From: Gp22-AA3 sp964384905
Lineage (GTDB): Bacteria > Acidobacteriota > Polarisedimenticolia > Gp22-AA2
DNA length: 26,614 nt
Assembly: GCA_964384905.1 (NCBI GenBank)
Contig: CAYLND010000037.1
Coordinates: forward strand, 1 to 26,614
Direction of reading: 5' to 3'
Shown here: piece by piece, positions 1 through 7,723 of the stretch
Layout of the letters: every line of letters begins with the position of its first letter
Position numbering within the stretch: the stretch's first letter is position 1
Notes under the pieces: generated by a model
The model's database searches: none
The model's input: only the letters and a program-made list of their open reading frames with translations
Told to the model about the DNA's origin: nothing
Position numbers and translations under genes: made by a program

Positions 1-29
1 AAGAGCCCCTCGGACTGCGAGGGGCTCTT
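1..29 (-). terminator. Hairpin terminator after groEL
   Basis: A perfect 12-bp inverted repeat (arms 1-12 and 18-29, 5-nt loop) lies about 50 nt downstream of the groEL stop. The stem is rich in G and C and its minus-strand 3' side ends in CTT at the window edge, so any U-tract would lie outside. It could also serve a convergent gene to the left. Confidence 0.7.
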
Positions 30-80
30 CGTCTCAGTGCGCGGCCAAGCCCGTCGCCGGGACGCGGCGGGCGGACGGCT

Positions 81-1712
81 TTAGTACATGTCACCGCCCA
101 TGCGCGGACCACCGGGTGCGGCCGCCTTCTCCTTCTCGGGCAACTCGTGCACCAGCGCCTCGGTCGTCAGCATCAACGCGGCGATGCTGGCCGCATTCTG
201 CAGGGCCGTGCGGCACACCTTGGTCGGATCGATGATTCCAGCATCGAACATATCGACCCACTTGCCGGTGTACGCATCAAACCCCATCGGCGCCTTGTCC
301 TTCTCCTTCGCCTGCTGGACGATGATGGAGCCCTCGTATCCCGCATTGATGGCGATCTGCCGGATGGGCTCCTCCAGGGCCCTGCGCACGATGTTCAGTC
401 CAGTCTGGACATCGTCGTGCTTCTCCTTCAGCTTCTCCAGGGCCGGCACGGCACGCACCAGTGCGATGCCGCCGCCAGGGACGATCCCCTCCTCGACGGC
501 CGCCTTGGTCGCGTGCATCGCATCCTCGACACGCGCCTTCTTTTCCTTCATCTCGGTCTCGGTTGCCGCACCGACTTTGATGATGGCGACGCCTCCGACC
601 AGCTTCGCAAGCCTCTCCTGCAATTTCTCCCGATCGTAGTCGGAGGTCGTCTCCTCGATTTGCGTCCGGATCTGCTTCACCCGGCCCTCGATATCGGCGC
701 GCTTCCCCTTGCCTTCGACGATGGTGGTGTTGTCTTTGTCGGCAGTGATTTTCTTGGCCTGTCCGAGGTCCTCGACCTTGACGTTCTCCAGCTTGATGCC
801 GAGGTCTTCCGTGATGCACTTGCCTCCGCTGAGGATGGCGATGTCCTCGAGCATGGCCTTGCGGCGGTCGCCGAACCCGGGGGCTTTCACGCCGCACACC
901 TGCAGAGTCCCCCGCAGCTTGTTGACCACCAGCGTCGCCAGGGCCTCTCCCTCGACGTCCTCGGCGATGAGCAGCAACGGCCTGCCGCTCTTGGCGACCT
1001 GCTCCAGCAGGGGCAGCAGGTCTCGCATGTTGGAGATCTTCTTCTCATGGACCAGGATGTAGGGATTCTCCAGCACGCACTCCATGCGCTCGGCGTCGGT
1101 GACGAAGTAGGGGCTCAGATAGCCGCGATCGAACTGCATCCCTTCGACGATCTCGAGCGAGGTCTCCAGACCCTTGGCCTCCTCCACCGTGATGACGCCG
1201 TCCTTGCCGACCTTCTCCATCGCCTGGGCGATGATCTCACCGATCGTCTCGTCGTTGTTGGCGGAGATCGTGCCGACCTGGGCAATGGCCTTGCCACTGA
1301 CCGGCTTGGAGAGCTTCTTGATCTCCTCGACCGCCTTCTCGACGGCTTTCTCGATGCCACGCTTGAGATCCATCGGGTTGGCGCCGGCGGTCACCGCCTT
1401 GACGCCCTCGCGATAGATGGCTTGCGCGAGGACTGTCGCGGTGGTCGTACCGTCCCCGGCGACCTCCGAGGTCTTGCTGGCGACCTCGCGCACCAGCTGC
1501 GCGCCCATGTTCTCCTTCGGGTCCTCGAGTTCGATCTCCTTGGCCACCGTGACCCCGTCCTTGGTGCTCGTCGGGGACCCGAATTTCTTCTCGAGGACGA
1601 CGTTCCGGCCGCGTGGGCCAAGCGTCACCTTGACCGCTTCGGCCAGTTTGTTGACGCCGCGCAGGATCGCCTGTCGGCACTCTTCTGCGTAAATGATGTC
1701 CTTCGCTGGCAT
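81..1712 (-). CDS. groL: GroEL (Hsp60) chaperonin
   Basis: Encodes the 60-kDa chaperonin that encloses unfolded proteins in an ATP-driven double ring with GroES, in the cytoplasm. The 543-residue length is normal for the family. The GDGTTTA ATP-site motif is at residues 86-92, with D87 at the same number as in E. coli. The apical and equatorial regions read through without a break. The ATG is preceded by GGAGGT nine bases upstream. It lies 57 nt after groES in the same operon and so should share its CIRCE/HrcA control. The C-terminal tail is short (GGPRMGGDMY) and has only traces of the usual Gly-Gly-Met repeats. Confidence 0.99.
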   Translation of the reverse strand: MPAKDIIYAEECRQAILRGVNKLAEAVKVTLGPRGRNVVLEKKFGSPTSTKDGVTVAKEIELEDPKENMGAQLVREVASKTSEVAGDGTTTATVLAQAIYREGVKAVTAGANPMDLKRGIEKAVEKAVEEIKKLSKPVSGKAIAQVGTISANNDETIGEIIAQAMEKVGKDGVITVEEAKGLETSLEIVEGMQFDRGYLSPYFVTDAERMECVLENPYILVHEKKISNMRDLLPLLEQVAKSGRPLLLIAEDVEGEALATLVVNKLRGTLQVCGVKAPGFGDRRKAMLEDIAILSGGKCITEDLGIKLENVKVEDLGQAKKITADKDNTTIVEGKGKRADIEGRVKQIRTQIEETTSDYDREKLQERLAKLVGGVAIIKVGAATETEMKEKKARVEDAMHATKAAVEEGIVPGGGIALVRAVPALEKLKEKHDDVQTGLNIVRRALEEPIRQIAINAGYEGSIIVQQAKEKDKAPMGFDAYTGKWVDMFDAGIIDPTKVCRTALQNAASIAALMLTTEALVHELPEKEKAAAPGGPRMGGDMY

Positions 1713-1769
1713 GGTTCAATGACCTCCTTGGGGTTAGGACCTTGAGATGTCAATGGGCGAGTGGCCCGT

Positions 1770-2057
1770 TCAGCTGATCACTCCGAGGATCTCTTCTTCG
1801 CGGACGATCACGTGCTCGATCTCGTCGATCTTGATTTCTGTGCCGGCGTACTTGCCAATGAGGACACGATCACCGGCCTTCACCTCGAGAGGGATTCTCT
1901 TCCCGTTGTCGTCCAGCTTGCCGGCGCCGACCGCGACCACTTTGCCCTCGAGCGGCTTCTCCTTGGCCGTGTCGGGGATGATGATGCCACCCTTGACTTT
2001 CTCCTCGGGATCCACTCTCTTCACAAGTACCCGGTCGTGTAGAGGCTTCACCTTCAT
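1770..2057 (-). CDS. groS: GroES (Hsp10) co-chaperonin
   Basis: The seven-subunit lid of the GroEL cavity. The predicted protein has 95 residues, the usual size, and begins MKVKPLHDRVLVKR, the conserved first strand. The mobile loop region (EKVKGGIIIPDTAKEK, residues 19-34) and the IVREEEILGVI end are intact. The reading frame stays open for 25 codons upstream, but the start at 2057 is supported by a strong GAGGAGGG ribosome site (2065-2072) and by family alignment. It is the first gene of the groESL operon, downstream of the promoter and CIRCE operator. Confidence 0.98.
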   Translation of the reverse strand: MKVKPLHDRVLVKRVDPEEKVKGGIIIPDTAKEKPLEGKVVAVGAGKLDDNGKRIPLEVKAGDRVLIGKYAGTEIKIDEIEHVIVREEEILGVIS

Positions 2058-2122
2058 TGCGTTTCCCTCCTCACGGGTTTGCACCCTGGATGGTTGTTCG
2101 CGACGTCCCATACCCCAGACTT

Positions 2123-2155
2123 CTATTAGCACTCAACTGGAACGAGTGCTAATAG
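2123..2155. promoter_or_regulatory. CIRCE operator (HrcA binding site)
   Basis: A perfect TTAGCACTC-N9-GAGTGCTAA at 2126-2152 matches the CIRCE consensus exactly. The symmetry extends to 12-bp arms (2123-2134 and 2144-2155). It covers the predicted transcription start of groESL and touches the -10 box, so HrcA binding would block initiation. hrcA itself is not in this window. Confidence 0.96.
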
Positions 2156-2181
2156 TAACTGGACTCGCTGAGGTCTGTCAA
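2152..2181 (-). promoter_or_regulatory. groESL sigma70-type promoter
   Basis: On the minus strand a consensus -35 TTGACA (2176-2181) is followed after 18 nt by TACTAT (2152-2157, 4 of 6 matches). The predicted start near 2145 falls inside CIRCE. There is no heat-shock sigma32-like element, so HrcA derepression is the likely heat response. Confidence 0.8.
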
Positions 2182-2282
2182 GGGGGGAGATCGAGTTCGA
2201 AACGCAGATTCGCAGGCGCTCAACTGGCCGAGGAGGTCGGCCGGAGGCTATACTCCTGCATCGAGGCCCAAACCGAATTCTG

Positions 2283-2930
2283 ATGCTTTCTCTCGTTGAG
2301 ATTCTAAAGGCTATAATCGAAAGAACTTACGGAATTCCTCCGGTCATCGGCGATATAGGTAGATTCATCGTGGGCAATGAGGGTCTTAGGGTCCTTTATG
2401 GGGAGAGACCGAGCGCACGACCGGAACATGGGGCGCGCGTCCTGGTCCGCGAGGGCGACGATTACCTCAGGGCCGCCCTCTACTACCCGGACGCGCTGGT
2501 GAGGCATCTGGAAACCTTCAATCCTCTCCAAGGCGTCGGCGATGAGAACATTACCGCCTTCGCGGTTCTGGTCGAGGAAATCGACCATCTGCTCACGCTG
2601 GCGAGTCGGGCCGCCGAACGCAGGCGCGTGAGCCTGCTCGAGCTGGAGCATCACGCCTGTGTCACCAAGTACCTCATGGTCCTTCACTTCCTCGGCCGGC
2701 AGACGGGTCGCCGGCGCCTCGGTGAGGCTTTGAAGCAATGGGCCCGTTTCCATCTCTTCGAGAGATACAGTGAGGGGGAGGAGGGAGGGAGGTATCGCGA
2801 GGCGGCCCGGCTTGCCTGGCAGTACCTTCGCCGTCTCGAGGCCGTGCCCCCGGAATGCCGCAGCCGAGAGATCCGTGCCTACCATCGACGTCCGTTCCGC
2901 GACGTGCTGTACCAAAGCGGTTTGAACTGA
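2283..2930 (+). CDS. Unrecognised 215-aa protein
   Basis: I do not recognise this family. The product is soluble, with no signal peptide or membrane segment, and is predicted mostly helical and charged. Acidic and histidine residues cluster in EEIDH (98-102) and ELEHH (120-124), with H135 beyond, a spacing that could form a metal site in a helical bundle; this is inference only. It is transcribed away from groES and is convergent with the Ctp protease, leaving 31 nt between stops. There is no clear Shine-Dalgarno before the ATG; a TATACT at 2249-2254 is a possible -10. The first roughly 100 bases are more AT-rich than the rest. The frame has codon periodicity like its neighbours, so I consider it a real gene. 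Confidence 0.75.
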   Translation: MLSLVEILKAIIERTYGIPPVIGDIGRFIVGNEGLRVLYGERPSARPEHGARVLVREGDDYLRAALYYPDALVRHLETFNPLQGVGDENITAFAVLVEEIDHLLTLASRAAERRRVSLLELEHHACVTKYLMVLHFLGRQTGRRRLGEALKQWARFHLFERYSEGEEGGRYREAARLAWQYLRRLEAVPPECRSREIRAYHRRPFRDVLYQSGLN

Positions 2931-2961
2931 CGCGAGGCCAATCTGCGGGCGGTATCCTGCC

Positions 2962-4569
2962 TCAGCGCTCCGTGGGGGAGTTCGATGCCGGGAGCGCGGC
3001 GAGCTCCTGGGCCCTCGGAAAGAGATCGAGCGCCTTCTGGATTTGTCGATCGATCTCGGCATGCACCTTGTAGGCCTCCTCGAGTCCCCAGAGCGCGGAC
3101 ACGATCGACTCCTTGATCTCGCCACGGATCCGGTCAACGTTGGCCTCGATGTCGGCGGGCGTCCATTTCACCCGGCGTGCCTTCAGGAACTCCTGGAAGT
3201 CCTGCCGATCCTTGAGAAACTCCTGGAATTCCTGAAGGACCGCCGGCGTCACTTCGAACGTGCGGGACAGGCCTTTGTGCTTTGCGTTGTAGTCCACGGC
3301 GAAGTGGAAGAACATCTGAGCACGCTCGAGCAAATCGACGAACGGCGGTGTCGTATCGGTCACGACGACATCGGGGTGGATTCCGCCTCCCCCGTAAACG
3401 GTCCGGCCGCCGTCCGTGCGTCGGATATCCTTCGACTCGCTGATCAGGTCCTCGTCTTTCTCCTCGTGCGAAAGATAATCCTCGAGCGAGTTGTAATCCC
3501 TCTGAATCAGGCGGCCGCTGGGCGTGTAATAGCGCGCCGTCGTCAGCGCCAGCGCCGCGTCCTGGCTGAGGGGATAGACCGTCTGCACCAGACCCTTCCC
3601 CCACGTTGTCTCCCCGACGATGAGGCCACGGTCGTGGTCCTGAATGGCGCCGGCGACGATTTCGGAGGCGCTGGCGCTGAACTTGTCGACGAGCATCACG
3701 AGCGGAAGGTCGAGATGATCCCCTGCGGCCGTGGCACGGTACTCCTGATCGGCGCCGCTGATCCGCCCGCGCGTATAGACGATCATCTGGTCCTTCCTCA
3801 GGAATCGGTCGGCGACCCGGACCGCCTGCTCCAGCAACCCGCCAGGGTTCCGTCTCAGATCGACGATGAGCCGCGTCATGCCCTGTTTCTGCAAAGCCCG
3901 GATGTGCTCCTCCAACTCGTGATCCGTCGTGCGAGTGAAGTTCTCGATCTTGATATAACCGACGCCAGGCTTGACCAGGAAGGCCTGCCGGATGCTGTTG
4001 GTCGGAATGTCGTCCCGCGTGATGGTAAAGTGCAGAACTTCAGTGTCTCCCGGACGATTGACCGTGATCGTGACCTTCGTCCCCTTGGGGCCCTTGAGCC
4101 TCTTCAGGGCATCGTCGATGGTCATGTCCAGGGTGTCCACTCCTTCGATCTGCGAAATGACGTCGCCGGCGCGAATCCCGGCAGTCCATGCCGGGGTCCC
4201 CTCCAGTGGCGACATGACGGTCAGCGGCTTGTCGTTGGATGGCTTCGAGATGACGATCCCCAGCCCCGAGAAGCTGCCCTGCTGCTCCTCAAGCATGTGC
4301 TTGTAGTCTTCCGGGTCCAGATAATTGGAGTGAGGATCCATGGTCCGGAGCATTCCACGGATCGAGCCCTCGATGGCGACTCGTGCCTCGACCGGATCGG
4401 CGGCGCGGGCTTGCACCAGGCTCAGGAGATTGGTGTAGGTCGCGAGTTGCTCGCCCGTGCGCTCGGAGACGGATGCAGTCCGGCCGCCCAGGAGTCCACC
4501 CACCAGACCGCCGGCGATGACAAAGGCCATCCCACCGAGAACCGTTTCCCTGCGCACCGCGCTCTCCAC
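2962..4569 (-). CDS. S41 C-terminal processing protease (Ctp)
   Basis: A periplasmic, membrane-anchored serine protease of the CtpA/Prc type that cuts near protein C-termini. Order: hydrophobic N-terminal segment (about 11-29), helical region, PDZ domain (about 95-180), S41 protease core. Catalytic S300 in SASASE, K325 in WGKG and Q329 keep the 25- and 4-residue spacing known from CtpB/Prc. The C-terminal 120 residues are charged and helical and may be a regulatory or substrate-binding tail. The longest frame begins at GTG 4569 without an obvious ribosome site. An in-frame ATG at 4530 has GGTGGG upstream but would lose the basic residues before the hydrophobic segment. It stands alone as a transcription unit. 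Confidence 0.95.
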   Translation of the reverse strand: MESAVRRETVLGGMAFVIAGGLVGGLLGGRTASVSERTGEQLATYTNLLSLVQARAADPVEARVAIEGSIRGMLRTMDPHSNYLDPEDYKHMLEEQQGSFSGLGIVISKPSNDKPLTVMSPLEGTPAWTAGIRAGDVISQIEGVDTLDMTIDDALKRLKGPKGTKVTITVNRPGDTEVLHFTITRDDIPTNSIRQAFLVKPGVGYIKIENFTRTTDHELEEHIRALQKQGMTRLIVDLRRNPGGLLEQAVRVADRFLRKDQMIVYTRGRISGADQEYRATAAGDHLDLPLVMLVDKFSASASEIVAGAIQDHDRGLIVGETTWGKGLVQTVYPLSQDAALALTTARYYTPSGRLIQRDYNSLEDYLSHEEKDEDLISESKDIRRTDGGRTVYGGGGIHPDVVVTDTTPPFVDLLERAQMFFHFAVDYNAKHKGLSRTFEVTPAVLQEFQEFLKDRQDFQEFLKARRVKWTPADIEANVDRIRGEIKESIVSALWGLEEAYKVHAEIDRQIQKALDLFPRAQELAALPASNSPTER

Positions 4570-4586
4570 CTTGACGCTATGGGCAA

Positions 4587-4615
4587 ATTATAGTGCCCGG
4601 TCGGCTTGGTGTAAA
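4587..4615 (-). promoter_or_regulatory. Strong promoter for the Ctp protease gene
   Basis: The minus strand carries TTTACA (4610-4615), exactly 17 nt, then a perfect TATAAT (4587-4592). The expected start near 4580 leaves only about 11 nt before the GTG at 4569, or about 50 nt before the ATG at 4530. Confidence 0.85.
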
Positions 4616-4702
4616 GAAACTGAGGGAAATCGAGACGTGGCTGGCGTCGCTTCCTTGACGTGCGACTCGACGGGAACGTCACCCCTCCCCTGCGAACGAT
4701 GG

Positions 4703-4711
4703 TGCTAAGAT
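4703..4711 (+). promoter_or_regulatory. Possible extended -10 promoter for tatAC
   Basis: TGC-TAAGAT resembles an extended -10 element, about 57 nt before the tatA ATG. No good -35 lies at the right distance, so this is a weak call. It is the best candidate in the gap between the divergent Ctp and tat genes. Confidence 0.35.
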
Positions 4712-4768
4712 GGAGTCAGGGATTGGCGATGCCGGTCCCACCCGGCCAGTTCGCCAGGGAGAGTCACG

Positions 4769-5041
4769 ATGTTCGGATCGATCGGCGGGCCCGAGCTGCT
4801 GCTCATTTTTGTCATCGCCCTTCTCATCTTCGGGCCGCGCAAGCTCTCCGAGATCGGACGCACCCTCGGCAAGGGCGTGGCGGAGTTCCGCAAGGCGGCC
4901 ACGGATTTGCGGGACACGCTCGATGCCGAGGTGTCCCGCACAGAGGCCGCGTCGACAAAGGACCGCGCGCTCGTGAGTCCACTCGACGAGCGGAACCAAG
5001 ACACCACCCCTGATGCCGAAACGCGGGACCGCCGCACCTGA
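4769..5041 (+). CDS. tatA: TatA/TatB-family twin-arginine translocase subunit
   Basis: A small pore-forming subunit of the Tat pathway, which exports folded proteins carrying twin-arginine signals. The 90-residue protein has one N-terminal membrane segment (about 8-22), the FGPRKL hinge at 21-26 and an amphipathic helix (to about 48), followed by a polar tail. A GGGAGAG ribosome site precedes the ATG. Only one TatA/B-type gene is next to tatC. The PELLL start resembles both TatA and TatB, so it may serve both roles or a second copy may lie elsewhere. Its last 29 bases overlap tatC. Confidence 0.93.
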   Translation: MFGSIGGPELLLIFVIALLIFGPRKLSEIGRTLGKGVAEFRKAATDLRDTLDAEVSRTEAASTKDRALVSPLDERNQDTTPDAETRDRRT

Positions 5042-5780
5042 TCTCCCCACCATGAGCTTTCTGGAGCACCTGGAAGAGCTCCGAAAGCGTCTGCTGCGGT
5101 CCGCGATCGCCATCGCGGCGGCGTTCGCTCTGTGCCTCGCGTATGCGCGCCGGATCCTGGACCTCTTCCTTGCCCCGCTGCTGCCATTCCTGCACGGCGA
5201 GAAGCCGGTCTTTCTCGATCTGACCGAGCCGTTCATGCTGTACATGAAGGTCGCCTTCGTCGCCGCGCTATTCCTCGCGTCCCCGATCGTGCTCTATCAG
5301 TTGTGGGCGTTCATCAGTCCGGGTCTGTACCCGAGGGAGCGGCGTTATGCGACCCCCTTCATCGTCTTCGCGACCCTGCTCTTCCTGACGGGTGGCGTGT
5401 TCGGTTACGCGGTGGGGTTCCCCACGGCGTGCCGATTCCTGATGAGCATCGCGGAAGGTTTTACACCCGCGCTCCGGGTCAGCAGCCTGTTCAACTTCGA
5501 GAGCAAGGTCGTCCTGGGGATGGGGCTGGTCTTCGAGCTCCCAATCGTGATCGGCTTTCTGGCGTGGCTCGGCTTGGTGTCCGCCTCCTTCCTGTGGCGC
5601 AACTTCAAGTACGCCGTGCTGATCATCTTCATCATCGCGGCGGTGATTACCCCGACACCCGATGTGGTCACGCAGTGCGTTTTCGCCGGCCCCATGATCC
5701 TTCTCTATCTCATCGGTATCCTGGTCGCACATGTCTTCGGCAGGGCCCGCGCTTCAGCCACAGCCGGCGAGGAGACGTGA
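5013..5780 (+). CDS. tatC: TatC, Sec-independent translocase receptor
   Basis: The polytopic Tat subunit that recognises twin-arginine signal peptides. Six membrane segments are visible in the 255 residues. HLEELRKRL (residues 19-27) carries the cytoplasmic glutamate equivalent to E. coli E15, and YPRERR (106-111) carries the one equivalent to E103, both part of the signal-peptide site. The start at 5013 overlaps tatA by 29 nt; an alternative ATG at 5052 (MSFLEHLEEL) would avoid the overlap. Neither has a clear ribosome site, so translation is probably coupled to tatA. Confidence 0.96.
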   Translation: MPKRGTAAPDLPTMSFLEHLEELRKRLLRSAIAIAAAFALCLAYARRILDLFLAPLLPFLHGEKPVFLDLTEPFMLYMKVAFVAALFLASPIVLYQLWAFISPGLYPRERRYATPFIVFATLLFLTGGVFGYAVGFPTACRFLMSIAEGFTPALRVSSLFNFESKVVLGMGLVFELPIVIGFLAWLGLVSASFLWRNFKYAVLIIFIIAAVITPTPDVVTQCVFAGPMILLYLIGILVAHVFGRARASATAGEET

Positions 5781-6673
5781 TGGGGGTCGAGTCGGTGCCG
5801 CATCGTGCGAAGGGCCGATCGTCGGTGTACGTGACCGCACGCTCGCCCAAGGGTGTCTGGAGCGCCCGGGCGGAGTGCGTCGCAGCGATCCAAAGAGGGG
5901 AGGCCGATTTTCTCCTCTGCGGTCCGATTCCGAGGACGACCGCTCCTGGCCGGGGGCGCGGTCCGATCGTACGATTCGTTCTCGCGGGCTACCCGGCCGT
6001 TGGGAAAAGATGTCTTCGAGGAGGAATTGCCGGGCGCCTGCTGCATGGGTTGTATCTGGGATCGTCGCGGCCGATCCGCCAGGTGGAGGCGGCCGCGCGG
6101 CTCCACGAGGCCGGCGTCCGAACACCCGCGGTCCTGGCGGCAGGCTCCCGCAGGACGGCGTGGTGGTTGCACGTGCAGGCGATCGTCATGCACGAACTCG
6201 CAGCGGCGCGGAACCTGTTCGAGCTGGCCGGCGAGAGCGTGTCGCCCGCGCGGCGCCGCCTGGTTCTTCAGCAATGCGCCGATCTCATTCGAGCCATGCA
6301 CGAGGCAGGCTTCCTTCACGCGGACCTGAACGTCACAAATCTTGTCCTGGAGCGCGGGCCCGAAGGGGAGACCCTGCACGTCCTGGATCTGGATCGAGGT
6401 CGGTTCGTGCGCGCCCCTTCCACGGACGATCGCTTCAGGAATCTCGCCCGCCTGCTCCGCTCCTATGAGAAATGGATCGCCGGCCGGGTCAGGCTGTCAC
6501 GCCGAGAGGAGGTCTCCTTCGTACGGCGGTACACGGGAGGGAATCGCCTCTTGACGCGGCAACTTCTCGGACGTCTCAGGCGATACCGCGGTCGCCTCGC
6601 TTTGAGGCGGATCTCCTGGCGCGTGTCCGCGGCCACACGATCAGGAGGCGCGGTCAACCGGCCGGTGGAGTAG
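5780..6673 (+). CDS. KdkA/WaaP-family lipopolysaccharide kinase
   Basis: Probably phosphorylates Kdo or another inner-core sugar of LPS using ATP on the cytoplasmic face. The 297-residue product has the protein-kinase-like core of this family: RGGIAGRLL glycine-rich region (80-88), helix glutamate E103, GVRTPAVLAA (112-121), catalytic loop HADLNVTN (180-187; D182 and N187), then LDLDRGR (202-208) with D203 or D205 for metal. This layout is closest to Kdo kinase KdkA, but substrate cannot be read from sequence. The ATG shares its A with the tatC stop (TGATG), so it is coupled to the tat genes. Its 3' end overlaps the convergent heptosyltransferase by 33 bp. Confidence 0.82.
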   Translation: MGVESVPHRAKGRSSVYVTARSPKGVWSARAECVAAIQRGEADFLLCGPIPRTTAPGRGRGPIVRFVLAGYPAVGKRCLRGGIAGRLLHGLYLGSSRPIRQVEAAARLHEAGVRTPAVLAAGSRRTAWWLHVQAIVMHELAAARNLFELAGESVSPARRRLVLQQCADLIRAMHEAGFLHADLNVTNLVLERGPEGETLHVLDLDRGRFVRAPSTDDRFRNLARLLRSYEKWIAGRVRLSRREEVSFVRRYTGGNRLLTRQLLGRLRRYRGRLALRRISWRVSAATRSGGAVNRPVE

Positions 6674-7723
6674 CTGAGCTGCGGCCCGCTCCACGTCTTC
6701 GAGCAGAACTTCCTCGAGACAGAAGGGCTTTCCGGAAGGCGCGGGGGCGCACTCGCGAAAAAAGTCCTGCCGGCAGGGGGAGCAAGGATAGTCCTTCGTC
6801 ACGGTCACCACCTTGGAGCGAGCGGAAAGAGGTGCCGTACGCAGCGGGCTTCCCGGTCCGAAGATCCCCACCGTCGGGACACCGAGCGCGGCGGCGATGT
6901 GCATCGGGCCGCTGTCATTGCCCACGAAGAGATGACATCGCTCGACGATGCCGGCCGTCACCTTGATCGACAGGTCCGGGGCGGGAAGGAACAGAGCCTC
7001 CTTGGGAATCGCGGCGCCGATTTGCTCGAGCAGCCGACGCTCGCCGGGGCTCCCGAGTAGGATGATACGAGCCCCGGTCCGCTCGGCGAGACGTCGACCC
7101 AGGGCCGCGAACCGATCCGGCTGCCAGGCGCGCGGCTCTTTGGACGCCCCGGGATGGAGAGTCACGAGGGGCTCCACCCCGCGCAGGCCCGCGGCGGCCA
7201 GCAGAGAGGCCGCTTCGGCCCGGTCCTCCGCACGCAGATGGAACGAAGGAAGCGCGTCGAGGATGGGGCAACCAAGGGCGCGCGCGATCCCAAGAAACGC
7301 CTCCACGTGATGGGTCTCGGGTGGCGGCGGCTTCAGCGGATGCGTCAGGAGCCACGAGCGACGGTCGCTCCCGTACCCCACCCGGAATCGCGCTCCACCT
7401 AGGAATGCCAGGACCGCCGCGTCGAAGGCTTTCTGGAACAGGATCGCCAGGTCGAACCGGCAGGCCCGCAGCGCCGCCGCGAGTCGGAGACGGCCGGCGA
7501 CGCCCCGATGTGCTCCGGCGCTGTCGTATTCGATGAGATCGTCGTAAGAGGGATCGCCACGCAGCGTGTCCAGCACCCACCGCTTGGCGAGAATGGCGAT
7601 GCGCGCCTGTCCGAAGTGCGCGCGAATGGCCCTTACCGCCGGCGAGATCATCACCACGTCGCCGATCCAGTTATTGACTCGAATCACCACGCGCCGGACG
7701 TGCCCGGGATCGATGTGCGTCAC
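6641..7723 (-). CDS. GT9 ADP-heptose:LPS heptosyltransferase (WaaF-like)
   Basis: Transfers heptose from ADP-heptose onto the growing LPS core. Two Rossmann domains (GT-B fold) span 360 residues. The N-terminal RVNNWIGDVVM (about 15-25) matches WaaF. LHPGASKEPRAW opens the donor-binding domain, and GNDSGPMHIAAALGVP is the family signature. Cysteines in CSPCR and further on to KPFC are typical of heptosyltransferase II. The GTG start at 7723 overlaps the stop of the upstream heptosyltransferase (GTGA), although the frame stays open far upstream. Distinguishing heptosyltransferase I, II or III needs comparison. Confidence 0.9.
   Translation of the reverse strand: MTHIDPGHVRRVVIRVNNWIGDVVMISPAVRAIRAHFGQARIAILAKRWVLDTLRGDPSYDDLIEYDSAGAHRGVAGRLRLAAALRACRFDLAILFQKAFDAAVLAFLGGARFRVGYGSDRRSWLLTHPLKPPPPETHHVEAFLGIARALGCPILDALPSFHLRAEDRAEAASLLAAAGLRGVEPLVTLHPGASKEPRAWQPDRFAALGRRLAERTGARIILLGSPGERRLLEQIGAAIPKEALFLPAPDLSIKVTAGIVERCHLFVGNDSGPMHIAAALGVPTVGIFGPGSPLRTAPLSARSKVVTVTKDYPCSPCRQDFFRECAPAPSGKPFCLEEVLLEDVERAAAQLLHRPVDRAS

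Noticed and set aside
147..1745. Long open frame antisense to groEL (532 codons)
   Set aside because: It mirrors the third-position GC bias of groEL and has low-complexity composition and no recognisable motif; groEL is certain.
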